In this document: positions 1-5,768 of the stretch, piece after piece
Layout of the letters: each line of letters starts with the position of its first letter
Position numbering within the stretch: the first letter of the stretch is position 1
Source: Campylobacterales bacterium
GTDB taxonomy: Bacteria > Campylobacterota > Campylobacteria > Campylobacterales > Thiovulaceae
DNA: 5,768 bases
Reading direction: 5' to 3'
NCBI GenBank assembly: GCA_012963895.1
Contig: DTUW01000119.1
Location: 1 to 5,768 of the forward strand
Made by a program: the position numbers and the translations under genes
Notes under the pieces: model-generated
Seen by the model: only the letters and a program-made list of their open reading frames with translations
Told to the model about the DNA's origin: nothing
Database searches by the model: none

Positions 1-207
1 CATGTATTTCGAGTAGCTCACCGTCTAGGGTTGAGCAATGCTAAAACTCCAAAAGGGGTAGAAAAGGATTTGACTACTATTTTTCAAACCGATTTGGGAA
101 AACTCCATCAGGCAATGGTTCTTTTCGGTAGGTATTACTGCACTGCAAAAAATCCAAAATGTGATAACTGCATACTATATCAAGAGTGTATTAGTTATAA
201 TCAATAA
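1..207 (+). CDS. nth: Endonuclease III, C-terminal fragment (5' end outside window)
   Basis: This is the last 68 codons of a base-excision-repair DNA glycosylase/AP lyase that removes oxidised pyrimidines. The frame is open from base 1 and ends at TAA 205-207. The fragment starts with HVFRVAHRLGL, which matches the segment right after the catalytic Asp of the HhH-GPD family (VDTH in E. coli Nth, where Asp138 is catalytic); that Asp would lie two residues outside the window, as would the helix-hairpin-helix and the catalytic Lys. The 4Fe-4S loop is complete: Cys47, Cys54, Cys57 and Cys63 of the fragment form the C-x6-C-x2-C-x5-C signature. The stretch LHQAMVLFGRYYC before it is also typical of Nth. 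The cluster spacing separates it from unrelated cysteine-rich proteins; MutY shares the motif, but the C-terminus ends just after the cluster, as in Nth, with no MutY C-terminal domain. pheS starts 15 bases downstream. Confidence 0.95.
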   Translation, partial: HVFRVAHRLGLSNAKTPKGVEKDLTTIFQTDLGKLHQAMVLFGRYYCTAKNPKCDNCILYQECISYNQ

Positions 208-211
208 AAAC

Positions 212-215
212 GGAG
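212..215 (+). promoter_or_regulatory. Shine-Dalgarno site that fixes the pheS start
   Basis: GGAG at 212-215 lies between the nth stop and pheS. It is 7 bases before TTG 223 but only 1 base before the in-frame TTG 217. Normal spacing therefore favours TTG 223 as the start codon. Confidence 0.65.
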
Positions 216-222
216 ATTGAAA

Positions 223-1221
223 TTGGTAGAGCTATTAGAGAAAATCGATAAAGCCACCTCATCGGAAGAGTTAGAAAAAGTTCGGATAGAGATTCTCGGT
301 AAAAAAGGGATTTTAGCCAAAGAGTTTGCTAAATTGAAAAACTTACCTCCAAATCAGAAAAGAGAGGTAGCAAAAGAGCTGAATGAAATAAAACAGCAAT
401 GTTTAGAGAAGATAGAGAGAAAAAAAGAAGAGATAAAAGAGAAAGAACTCTATCAGAGAATGGAAAAAGAGAAGATAGATATATCTCTAATCTCCCACAC
501 CCTTACAAGTGGAGGCTACCACCCTGTAATAGAGACGATGGATAGAATATTGGACTATTTCCAAAAATTGAACTTCGCAATTGAGGAGGGGGGATTAGTT
601 GAAGATGACTTCCACAATTTCGAGGCTCTCAACCTTCCAAAACACCACCCAGCCCGAGATATGCAGGATACCTTTTATTTTCAAGATGGATACCTATTGA
701 GAACTCACACCTCTCCCGTTCAGATTCGAACTATGAAAAAACAGACTCCACCAATTAGAATGGTTGCCCCGGGAACTGTATTTAGAAGAGATTTCGATTT
801 GACACATACCCCTATGTTTCACCAGATTGAAGGGCTTGTAGTTGAAGAGGCTGGGAAAGTCTCATTTGCAAACCTCAAAGCAGTTTTAGAAGATTTCCTA
901 AGGTATATGTTTGGAGATGTGGAGGTGAGGTTTCGCCCGAGTTTCTTTCCATTTACTGAACCTAGTGCAGAGGTTGATATATCTTGTCTCTTCTGTGGAG
1001 GTGAGGGGTGTCGAGTCTGCTCCCACACTGGTTGGCTTGAAGTGTTAGGGTGTGGCATGGTTGATTCAAATGTTTTTAAGGCTGTCGGGTATGAGAATGT
1101 TAGTGGATATGCCTTTGGTCTTGGAGTTGAAAGGTTTGCGATGCTAATTCATCGAGTTCCAGACCTCCGTTCTCTCTTTGAAGCAGACTTACGACTACTG
1201 GAACAGTTCAGAAATTTATAA
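223..1221 (+). CDS. pheS: Phenylalanyl-tRNA synthetase alpha subunit
   Basis: This is the catalytic subunit of the heterotetrameric class II enzyme that charges tRNA-Phe with phenylalanine in the cytoplasm. From TTG 223 it has 332 residues, close to the usual length (about 330-340). I chose TTG 223 because GGAG at 212-215 is too near the in-frame TTG 217. Residues 1-85 form the charged N-terminal helical arm that contacts tRNA. The catalytic core shows RTHTSP (160-165), class II motif 2 as FRRDFDLTHTPMFHQIEG (187-204) and motif 3 as AFGLGVER (297-304), followed by the usual PDLRSLFEADLR. A CxxC...CxxC segment (Cys255, Cys258, Cys263, Cys266) precedes GWLEVLGCGMV, as in many bacterial PheS proteins. 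The Ala in the AFG segment is the wild-type residue at the position where changes relax substrate specificity in E. coli. pheT, the required partner subunit, does not follow; an unrelated gene begins after a one-base gap. Confidence 0.96.
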   Translation: MVELLEKIDKATSSEELEKVRIEILGKKGILAKEFAKLKNLPPNQKREVAKELNEIKQQCLEKIERKKEEIKEKELYQRMEKEKIDISLISHTLTSGGYHPVIETMDRILDYFQKLNFAIEEGGLVEDDFHNFEALNLPKHHPARDMQDTFYFQDGYLLRTHTSPVQIRTMKKQTPPIRMVAPGTVFRRDFDLTHTPMFHQIEGLVVEEAGKVSFANLKAVLEDFLRYMFGDVEVRFRPSFFPFTEPSAEVDISCLFCGGEGCRVCSHTGWLEVLGCGMVDSNVFKAVGYENVSGYAFGLGVERFAMLIHRVPDLRSLFEADLRLLEQFRNL

Positions 1222-1222
1222 G

Positions 1223-2368
1223 ATGGCTAAGCGGATAAAGTTCAATCTTATTCTCGATAATACCCCTGTCCGAGATTTGGAGGGGTTGAGAGATAACTTC
1301 AATTTAGACGATTTGCTCTCCTATTTTAAAAGTGGAGTTCTCCAAAGATGGTTAGAAGTTCGGGGATATAGAGAAGAGTTGCAGAATGTGGAGAGAATAG
1401 AAAAAGGAGTATCTATCGATGAGGTGGCTCGAAAATTGATAAATATCTTTCTCCCCGATGCTGTTCCAACCTCCAAAGAGATATACCATCTCCACTTTTT
1501 AGAAGAGAGAAGGGAATTTTTAGAGACCATAGAGAGAAATGAAACATATTACAAAACAATAGTTCAAGACTACCACGATAGATATGAAAAGTTGAAAAAA
1601 GGACTGATTCAGAATTGCGAAAACCTGCAATTCCTACTCGCTGGAATTAGTGAGATAGAAAATCAATTTCTACCCCTATTCCAACTCGAAGCCACCAAAC
1701 TACTGAATTTCTATGGTGAGAACCATATCCTAATAGCTGTTGCATTTTTGCTAAATCGAAACTTACGAAAATATATATTAGAAGACAGAGAGATAAAATC
1801 GAAACTTTCCAATATTATCCAAATAAGAAATAAACAGATAAAAGAGATATACAACCAATTCAAAAGTTTCAGAGGATTAGATGAGAAATACAAAAGTAAG
1901 GTAAGAGTCTATCAAGGGGATACCTCTCAAAAGTGGATTAGAATAGAAGAAGATGATGTTTTGATACTGCAATCCAATGCAGGGACAAAATTGAGGGATA
2001 TATATGAACCAGAACAGGAATACAGCCATGTATATGCTAAGGGTTCTATATTGCGAGGATTGGAGTTCCATTCATTTAAAAATAGCCATTTTGTGAAATA
2101 TATTCGGTTAAAAGATATTGAGGGCTTTATTGGAGCTATCTCTATATTTCGAGGAGTAACAGATGGATATTGGAAAGATATTGAAACAGCTGATACAGAG
2201 TGTCTAATCCTTCAAATAGGAGAGGGTTGCTATATCCGTTCTCTCGGAAAACATGGAGAAGAGCTATCGGCAAATGATGTAAATGGAGAATTTCCACTAT
2301 TACAAGGGATAGATTATAAAAGTAATTCAAAGAGCGAAACACTATATTACATCAAAATATCGCAATGA
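1223..2368 (+). CDS. Unrecognised cytoplasmic protein with tandem duplicated beta-rich C-terminal modules
   Basis: I do not recognise this 381-residue protein and assign no function. The start is ATG 1223, one base after the pheS stop; an upstream in-frame ATG at 1178 lies inside pheS and adds residues that merely re-read its codons. Neither has a good Shine-Dalgarno site, so translation is probably coupled to pheS. No signal peptide or membrane segment is visible. Residues 5-58 look like a small separate domain (KFNLIL, then LRDNF, LLSYF, LQRWLEVRGY); from memory, similar segments open various uncharacterised multidomain bacterial proteins, but I know no role. Residues 60-225 are helix-rich and charged, with coiled-coil potential near 95-130 and 185-225. 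Residues 227-296 and 306-379 are two related copies of one module, with shared G, T, W, IE, LILQ, G, R, E, S and G. The 3' end overlaps the next gene by ATGA (2365-2368), suggesting coordinated translation with an outer-membrane protein. Confidence 0.85.
   Translation: MAKRIKFNLILDNTPVRDLEGLRDNFNLDDLLSYFKSGVLQRWLEVRGYREELQNVERIEKGVSIDEVARKLINIFLPDAVPTSKEIYHLHFLEERREFLETIERNETYYKTIVQDYHDRYEKLKKGLIQNCENLQFLLAGISEIENQFLPLFQLEATKLLNFYGENHILIAVAFLLNRNLRKYILEDREIKSKLSNIIQIRNKQIKEIYNQFKSFRGLDEKYKSKVRVYQGDTSQKWIRIEEDDVLILQSNAGTKLRDIYEPEQEYSHVYAKGSILRGLEFHSFKNSHFVKYIRLKDIEGFIGAISIFRGVTDGYWKDIETADTECLILQIGEGCYIRSLGKHGEELSANDVNGEFPLLQGIDYKSNSKSETLYYIKISQ
1901..2110 (+). repeat. Protein-level repeat, module copy 1 (residues 227-296)
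   Basis: This is the first copy of a module of about 70 residues in the unrecognised protein. It aligns with copy 2 without gaps over the first 12 residues (VRVYQGDTSQKW against ISIFRGVTDGYW). Shared positions include Trp238, Ile241-Glu242, Asp245, Leu247-Gln250 (LILQ), Gly254, Arg258, Glu266, Ser268, Gly274, Gly279, Ser284 and the ending YIRL (293-296). It predicts as mostly beta strand. The DNA copies have diverged, so the duplication is old. Confidence 0.75.
2138..2359 (+). repeat. Protein-level repeat, module copy 2 (residues 306-379)
   Basis: This is the second copy of the module. Equivalent residues are Trp317, Ile320-Glu321, Asp324, Leu328-Gln331 (LILQ), Gly335, Arg339, Glu347, Ser349, Gly355, Gly362, Ser367 and the ending YIKI (376-379). 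Two 2-residue insertions relative to copy 1, one before LILQ and one between Gly355 and Gly362, account for its extra length. Copy 2 ends two residues before the protein does. Confidence 0.75.
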
Positions 2369-3693
2369 AAAAGATATATCTACTATTTTTTTTTACCTCT
2401 CTTCTCTTTTCACTAACTGACTTTGATAAGGGGATAAAGCTATTCCATCAAGGTAAATATCAAGAGGCTTACAAAATTTTCCAAGAACTTTCAGATGGAG
2501 GAATATTAGAAGATGATTTAGACCTCTACCTAGCAAAATCAGCTTTTGCTATTGGAAAGTATGAAGAGGCTCTAATTGCATTTGAGAGAGTGCTAATTGA
2601 GGCTGATGAGAACGATAGAGGGACAATAAATCAGATACGATTGAGTTTGGCTAAAACCTATTTGGCACTAAATGAGAATGAATTGGCTCGTAAGACTCTC
2701 TATGAGATATTGGACGAGAACCCGCCCCAAATTGTTCAAGATACTATATTTTCAATGTTAGAAGGTATCGATGAGAGAAAAAATAGAGTTTCTGAATCGC
2801 AACTAAACTTTTTTGCAAATTTGGAATTTGGATATGAAGAGAATATCAACTCTGTAACTTCTGAAAATAGCGATGAACAGATAGATAGTCTATATATCCA
2901 CGAGATGGGAGGGATTGGAGCATACCACCGCTTTGGTGATAGTAGTTTTGCCATCAGTTCCAACCTCATCGGCTTCAACCAAAACTATATTGAAGATAGT
3001 AATTACAATATAGATTACTTCTCTTTTGAGATAGTCCCAATATACAAGATGGTAAAAAATAGCAATTTAGAACTACCAGCAAAAGTTGAATATAGCCAAT
3101 TTGGAGGAGATGAACTATTTACCCAATACTCAACAGGGGTTAGGTTTCTGAAATATATTGAAACCCAATTTGTAAAGGCGATAGCTTTCGATACATTTAT
3201 AAATTACAAATGGAGAAAGTGGGGAGAGGAACAAGGAGAAGATAGTGATTTCACAAGTTTCGAATATGGACTATCTACAAAGGTGGAATATAGAGACTAT
3301 TTCCTCTCTTTTTTCTATTCCACAACCAAAGAAGAGGCGGAGACTGAACAGGAGAAACATAAGAACGAGATAGACAAAATTATCAATACTATCCGCCTAA
3401 GCTACTCTATTAGAAATATAGCCGATTTCCTAGATTTCACTTTCTCCTATACATTCAAAAACCGAATATTTACCGACTACCAAGCTATTACAGATAGGAA
3501 CCTATCTACTGCTCAACAAGATAAAGAGGTTAGAAAAGAGAGGTATCACAATTTTGGAATTCTATTTTCCAAAGAGATATTGGAGGATTTGGAGGTATAT
3601 ATGAATCTAAATTACACTCTCCAAACTTCAAACCATATCTATTCCGAATATGATAGATTTTCTACCTCTGTTGGAGTAAATTACAAATTCTAA
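2365..3693 (+). CDS. Outer-membrane beta-barrel protein with N-terminal TPR domain (DUF560/Slam-like architecture)
   Basis: This 442-residue protein appears to be exported to the outer membrane. Residues 1-17 form a signal peptide (MKK, then a hydrophobic run rich in Leu and Phe) with cleavage likely near 16-18; there is no cysteine in the protein, so it is not a lipoprotein. About three TPRs follow: residues 19-50 (GKYQEAYKIFQEL), 53-86 (GKYEEALIAFERV) and 87-120 (NENELARKTLYEIL). From about 146 to the end, alternating hydrophobic strands with charged loops suggest roughly 14 strands, starting with FGYEENINS and ending in NYKF, a terminal Phe typical of substrates of the Bam complex. TPR plus barrel with a GYxxNxNS-like first strand resembles the DUF560/Slam family, known for surface-lipoprotein export in Neisseria. 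TPR-barrel porins of polysaccharide export are an alternative, so substrate and role are open. ATG 2365 overlaps the preceding stop and lacks a Shine-Dalgarno site. Confidence 0.85.
   Translation: MKKIYLLFFFTSLLFSLTDFDKGIKLFHQGKYQEAYKIFQELSDGGILEDDLDLYLAKSAFAIGKYEEALIAFERVLIEADENDRGTINQIRLSLAKTYLALNENELARKTLYEILDENPPQIVQDTIFSMLEGIDERKNRVSESQLNFFANLEFGYEENINSVTSENSDEQIDSLYIHEMGGIGAYHRFGDSSFAISSNLIGFNQNYIEDSNYNIDYFSFEIVPIYKMVKNSNLELPAKVEYSQFGGDELFTQYSTGVRFLKYIETQFVKAIAFDTFINYKWRKWGEEQGEDSDFTSFEYGLSTKVEYRDYFLSFFYSTTKEEAETEQEKHKNEIDKIINTIRLSYSIRNIADFLDFTFSYTFKNRIFTDYQAITDRNLSTAQQDKEVRKERYHNFGILFSKEILEDLEVYMNLNYTLQTSNHIYSEYDRFSTSVGVNYKF
2386..2394 (+). repeat. T9 homopolymer in signal-peptide codons
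   Basis: Nine consecutive T bases encode Phe8-Phe10 of the outer-membrane protein. Reading by hand, gaining one T leads to TGA and losing one T leads to TAA, both within about a dozen codons. The run could therefore act as an on/off slippage site, though nothing here shows that it does. Confidence 0.6.
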
Positions 3694-3696
3694 GGA
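3692..3696 (+). promoter_or_regulatory. Shine-Dalgarno site of folP
   Basis: AAGGA overlaps the stop codon of the barrel gene and lies 5 bases before ATG 3702. It supports that start and gives folP its own ribosome entry. Confidence 0.7.
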
Positions 3697-3701
3697 AAAA
3701 A

Positions 3702-4859
3702 ATGTTTATTCGCGATATTACCGAACTTGAAAAAAATAGCATTGAGATATTGAAAAAGGTAGATGTAGATAGAGGGGCATACTCAATATTAGGGCAGAAG
3801 ATGAAGACCTATCTATTGTATATATCAGATGTCAATATCTACGGAGCAAATATTCTAAAACAAGATGCCCTATCGGTTGGTGCAGATTTTGCAGTTCCAA
3901 AAAATGCTATTAGATGCGAAAGTGAGAAGGTAGATGGAGTTTTGATAGCTACATATAAACAACTCCAAATACTTTCTAAAAAGGAACTTGCCCAACCTTA
4001 TGGATTGAAAGAGATAGCTAAGGAGCTGAAAAAGTTTCTAAAAGCTTTCAAATATCAAGAGTTTCAACCTAAGATAATGGGGGTTCTCAATATCAACCAA
4101 GATAGTTTTTTCCCAAACAGCCGAACGAATATCCCACAACTATTAGAACGAGCAGAAGAGATGATAGGCGATGGAGCTGATATTTTGGATATTGGAGCTG
4201 TTTCCAGTCGTCCATTTAGCAAATCTATTCCAGAAGAGGAGGAGTTAGAAAGGGTTCGACCAGCTATCGATATTCTATTTCGGCATGGAATACATGAAAA
4301 GGTGGAACTTAGCATAGATAGCTATTCTCCAAAGGTTATCGATTATGCTCTATCCAATGGATTCAATATAGTAAATGATATTACAGGATTGCTAAACGAT
4401 GAGGTAGCAAAGATTGTAGCTAAACACAATGCAAAAGTTGTAATTATGCATATGCAGGGAACACCTGAAACGATGCAGATAGACCCTAAATATAGTGATG
4501 TTACAAAAGAGGTATATTACTTTTTCCAAGAGAGAATCGAAAAGGCTAAGAGATTTGGAATTGATGAAGCCAATATCATACTGGATATAGGGATAGGTTT
4601 TGGGAAAACTCTCCAACACAATATAGAGCTATTACAGAGTTTGAAGACTTTCGCAACCTTTGGGAGACCTCTTTTAGTAGGAGTTAGTAGAAAATCGATG
4701 ATAGATAAGATATTTCCAACTCCTGTTGAGGAGAGGCTACCCGGAACCCTTGCACTCCACCAAAAAGCATTGGAAAATGGAGCCTCTATTCTAAGAGTGC
4801 ATGATGTTAAGGAGCATAAACAGATGGTAGAGATATGGAAAGCATTTTATAAAGTATAG
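3702..4859 (+). CDS. folP: Dihydropteroate synthase with N-terminal extension
   Basis: This enzyme condenses p-aminobenzoate with 6-hydroxymethyl-7,8-dihydropterin pyrophosphate in folate synthesis and is the sulfonamide target. It has 385 residues against about 280 in E. coli. The catalytic TIM barrel begins at 124 (IMGVLN), and binding residues can be matched to E. coli: Asn130, Ser169-Arg170 (the Thr-Arg pair), Asp206 (SIDS), Asn225 (NDI), Asp295 in DIGIGFGK, Lys331 (SRKS), Arg365 and His367 (RVHDV). The usual NVTPDSF loop reads NINQDSF, and ESTRP reads VSSRP; I believe both are normal for this phylum. Residues 1-120 form an extra domain (KQDALSVGADFA, then TYKQLQILSKKEL), which I recall from Campylobacter and Helicobacter FolP and whose role I do not know. 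It lies 8 bases after the barrel gene and 9 before trpC. Confidence 0.95.
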   Translation: MFIRDITELEKNSIEILKKVDVDRGAYSILGQKMKTYLLYISDVNIYGANILKQDALSVGADFAVPKNAIRCESEKVDGVLIATYKQLQILSKKELAQPYGLKEIAKELKKFLKAFKYQEFQPKIMGVLNINQDSFFPNSRTNIPQLLERAEEMIGDGADILDIGAVSSRPFSKSIPEEEELERVRPAIDILFRHGIHEKVELSIDSYSPKVIDYALSNGFNIVNDITGLLNDEVAKIVAKHNAKVVIMHMQGTPETMQIDPKYSDVTKEVYYFFQERIEKAKRFGIDEANIILDIGIGFGKTLQHNIELLQSLKTFATFGRPLLVGVSRKSMIDKIFPTPVEERLPGTLALHQKALENGASILRVHDVKEHKQMVEIWKAFYKV

Positions 4860-4862
4860 GAG
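4858..4862 (+). promoter_or_regulatory. Shine-Dalgarno site that decides the trpC start
   Basis: AGGAG overlaps the folP stop codon. It is 6 bases before ATG 4869 but only 3 before the in-frame GTG 4866, so ATG 4869 is the better start; the two choices differ by one residue. Confidence 0.7.
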
Positions 4863-4868
4863 TAAGTG

Positions 4869-5684
4869 ATGCTATTTCGAAAAGAGAAGAGACCTCAGAT
4901 TTTGGAGGAGATAATTAGAAAAACTCGCGAAGATGTGAAGAAAAGGGAAAAAGAATTTCCAGAAGAGTGGCTAGGTCGGAGCTTAGCATTTAATCCATAT
5001 GTTCCAAGAGATGTAAAAAAGGCTTTGAAATCGACAGAAGAGGATAGATATAGAATTATTGCAGAAATCAAAAAGGCTAGTCCGAGTAAAGGGGTAATTC
5101 GTGAAGATTTCGACCCTCTTTCAATCGCCCAAAGTTATGAGAGAGGGGGAGCTAATGCTCTCTCAATTCTTACAGAGCCTCACTATTTTCAGGGCGATAT
5201 AGAATATATCACCCAAGTTAGGCGATATAGCTCACTCCCAATTTTGCGAAAAGATTTCATAGTTACAAAATATCAGATTCTTGAAGCCCTTGTATATGGA
5301 GCTGATTTCATTCTACTAATTGCTAAGGCTCTAAGTCGTAAGGAGTTGAAGGAGCTATATGAGTATGCTTTACATCTCGGATTAGATGTCCTTGTAGAGA
5401 TTCATGATAAAAGCGATTTGATAAAAGCCTCTTTTGCAGGTGCTGATATTATCGGTATCAACCATAGAGATTTAGAAACTTTTGAGATGGATATGGAGCT
5501 ATCGAGAAAGCTAATCCCACTTATTCCAAATGGAAAAATTATCATCGCTGAAAGTGGATTACATAGTCATGAGCAGTTAGAAGAACTCCACAAAATAGGG
5601 GTTGATGGTTTTCTGATAGGGGAGCATTTCATGAGACAAGAGGATTTGGAGAATTCTGTTAGAGAAATCAAGGGGGAGAGATAG
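4869..5684 (+). CDS. trpC: Indole-3-glycerol-phosphate synthase
   Basis: The enzyme closes the ring of CdRP (carboxyphenylamino-deoxyribulose phosphate) to indole-3-glycerol phosphate, the fourth step from chorismate to tryptophan. From ATG 4869 it has 271 residues, normal for a monofunctional TIM-barrel enzyme; there is no TrpF fusion. Catalytic residues match those known in Saccharolobus IGPS: Glu66 and Lys68 (AEIKKASPSKG, 65-75), Lys128 (LRKDFIV), Glu177 (LVEIHD), Asn198 (GINHRDL) and Glu228 with Ser229-Gly230 (AESGLHS). The phosphate-binding end reads DGFLIGEHFMR. The N-terminal helix (LEEIIRKTREDVKKREKE) is the usual one. No other trp gene is nearby, so it is apart from any trp operon; it follows folP by 9 bases, and no leader peptide or attenuator is possible in that gap. 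It looks intact. Confidence 0.96.
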   Translation: MLFRKEKRPQILEEIIRKTREDVKKREKEFPEEWLGRSLAFNPYVPRDVKKALKSTEEDRYRIIAEIKKASPSKGVIREDFDPLSIAQSYERGGANALSILTEPHYFQGDIEYITQVRRYSSLPILRKDFIVTKYQILEALVYGADFILLIAKALSRKELKELYEYALHLGLDVLVEIHDKSDLIKASFAGADIIGINHRDLETFEMDMELSRKLIPLIPNGKIIIAESGLHSHEQLEELHKIGVDGFLIGEHFMRQEDLENSVREIKGER

Positions 5685-5685
5685 C

Positions 5686-5768
5686 CTATATCTCTCGTAG
5701 TAGCTCCAACAGCTTAGTTGGAGTTAGTGAAAAGTTAGAACCTCTATATCTTTGAGAGGCTAAACTAA
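5686..5768 (-). CDS. C-terminal fragment of an unidentified convergent gene
   Basis: Reading leftwards on the minus strand, a frame is open from the right edge for 26 full codons and stops at TAG (5688-5686), one base from the trpC stop. The peptide begins SLASQRYRGSNFSL and continues TPTKLLELLREI. It looks like a normal protein C-terminus: a short polar stretch, then an amphipathic helix, with codons (AGA, CTA, TTG) like the neighbours. The other two minus frames contain stops here, and the plus strand has several stops. A compact genome makes a convergent gene at this point plausible. I cannot name the family. The short length means chance cannot be excluded. Confidence 0.55.
   Translation of the reverse strand, partial: SLASQRYRGSNFSLTPTKLLELLREI
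5701..5726. other. Inverted repeat downstream of trpC
   Basis: TAGCTCCAAC (5701-5710) pairs with GTTGGAGTTA (5717-5726), including one G-T pair, around a 6-base loop: a 10-bp stem starting 16 bases after the trpC stop. There is no T-run after it on either strand, so it is at best a weak terminator or an RNA 3'-end stabiliser. It also falls within the putative minus-strand reading frame and may be incidental. Confidence 0.35.

Noticed and set aside
819..1058. Minus-strand open frame of 79 codons inside pheS
   Set aside because: It lies opposite the conserved motif 2 and CxxC regions of pheS, has no recognisable domain and is explained as a shadow. The same holds for minus-strand frames opposite the unknown gene, the barrel gene and folP.
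1178..1222. Upstream in-frame ATG that would extend the unknown protein by 15 residues into pheS
   Set aside because: It has no Shine-Dalgarno site, and the extra residues only re-read the conserved 3' end of pheS in another frame. ATG 1223, right after the pheS stop, fits coupled translation better.
1223..2368. Possible diverged or truncated pheT
   Set aside because: The product is less than half the PheT length and shows none of its tRNA-binding-like, B3/B4 or B5 features. It carries its own internal duplication, so it is an unrelated gene.
3702..4859. Missing TP in the NVTPDSF loop of FolP, considered as a sign of a dead enzyme or sulfonamide resistance
   Set aside because: All other substrate-binding residues are present and the change looks lineage-typical, so loss of function or resistance cannot be claimed from it.
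5701..5726. Rho-independent terminator after trpC
   Set aside because: The stem is good, but no T-run follows it in either direction and it overlaps a likely convergent coding frame; it is listed only as an inverted repeat.
5741..5759. Second small inverted repeat, CCTCT with AGAGG
   Set aside because: Only 5 bp around a 9-base loop; this is expected by chance in AT-rich DNA and lies within the putative minus-strand frame.

Overview
The window reads as a compact piece of a bacterial chromosome, most likely from the Campylobacterota (the former Epsilonproteobacteria). The signs are AT-rich DNA, frequent AGA and ATA codons, tightly packed co-directional genes, an Nth C-terminus of the Campylobacter/Sulfurovum kind, and a dihydropteroate synthase with the roughly 120-residue N-terminal extension that I associate with this group. 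The phylum call rests on recognition, not on a search.

Layout. Positions 1-207 hold the 3' end of nth (endonuclease III, base-excision repair). Then follow pheS (phenylalanyl-tRNA synthetase alpha chain, 223-1221), an unrecognised 381-residue protein (1223-2368), a TPR plus outer-membrane beta-barrel protein (2365-3693), folP (dihydropteroate synthase, 3702-4859) and trpC (indole-3-glycerol-phosphate synthase, 4869-5684). All six are on the plus strand. The gaps are 15, 1, -4, 8 and 9 bases, so they look like one transcription unit. From 5686 to the right edge a reading frame on the minus strand appears to be the 3' end of a convergent gene whose stop lies one base from the trpC stop. No intergenic space exceeds 15 bases, and I see no RNA gene, insertion sequence, CRISPR array or clear promoter.

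How the genes relate. nth, pheS, folP and trpC are ordinary housekeeping genes for repair, translation, folate and tryptophan synthesis, and all keep their key residues. The accessory part is the pair at 1223-3693, which sits where pheT would normally follow pheS. The first gene encodes a soluble, apparently cytoplasmic protein. It has a short N-terminal domain, a long helical middle and two tandem copies of a beta-rich module of about 70 residues, a duplication found here by aligning the protein with itself. The second gene overlaps it by ATGA and encodes an exported protein with about three TPRs and a roughly 14-strand barrel ending in Phe, resembling the DUF560/Slam class. Its signal-peptide coding region carries a T9 run where a one-base slip in either direction gives an early stop. 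Whether the two proteins work together is unknown; only the overlap and shared operon suggest it.
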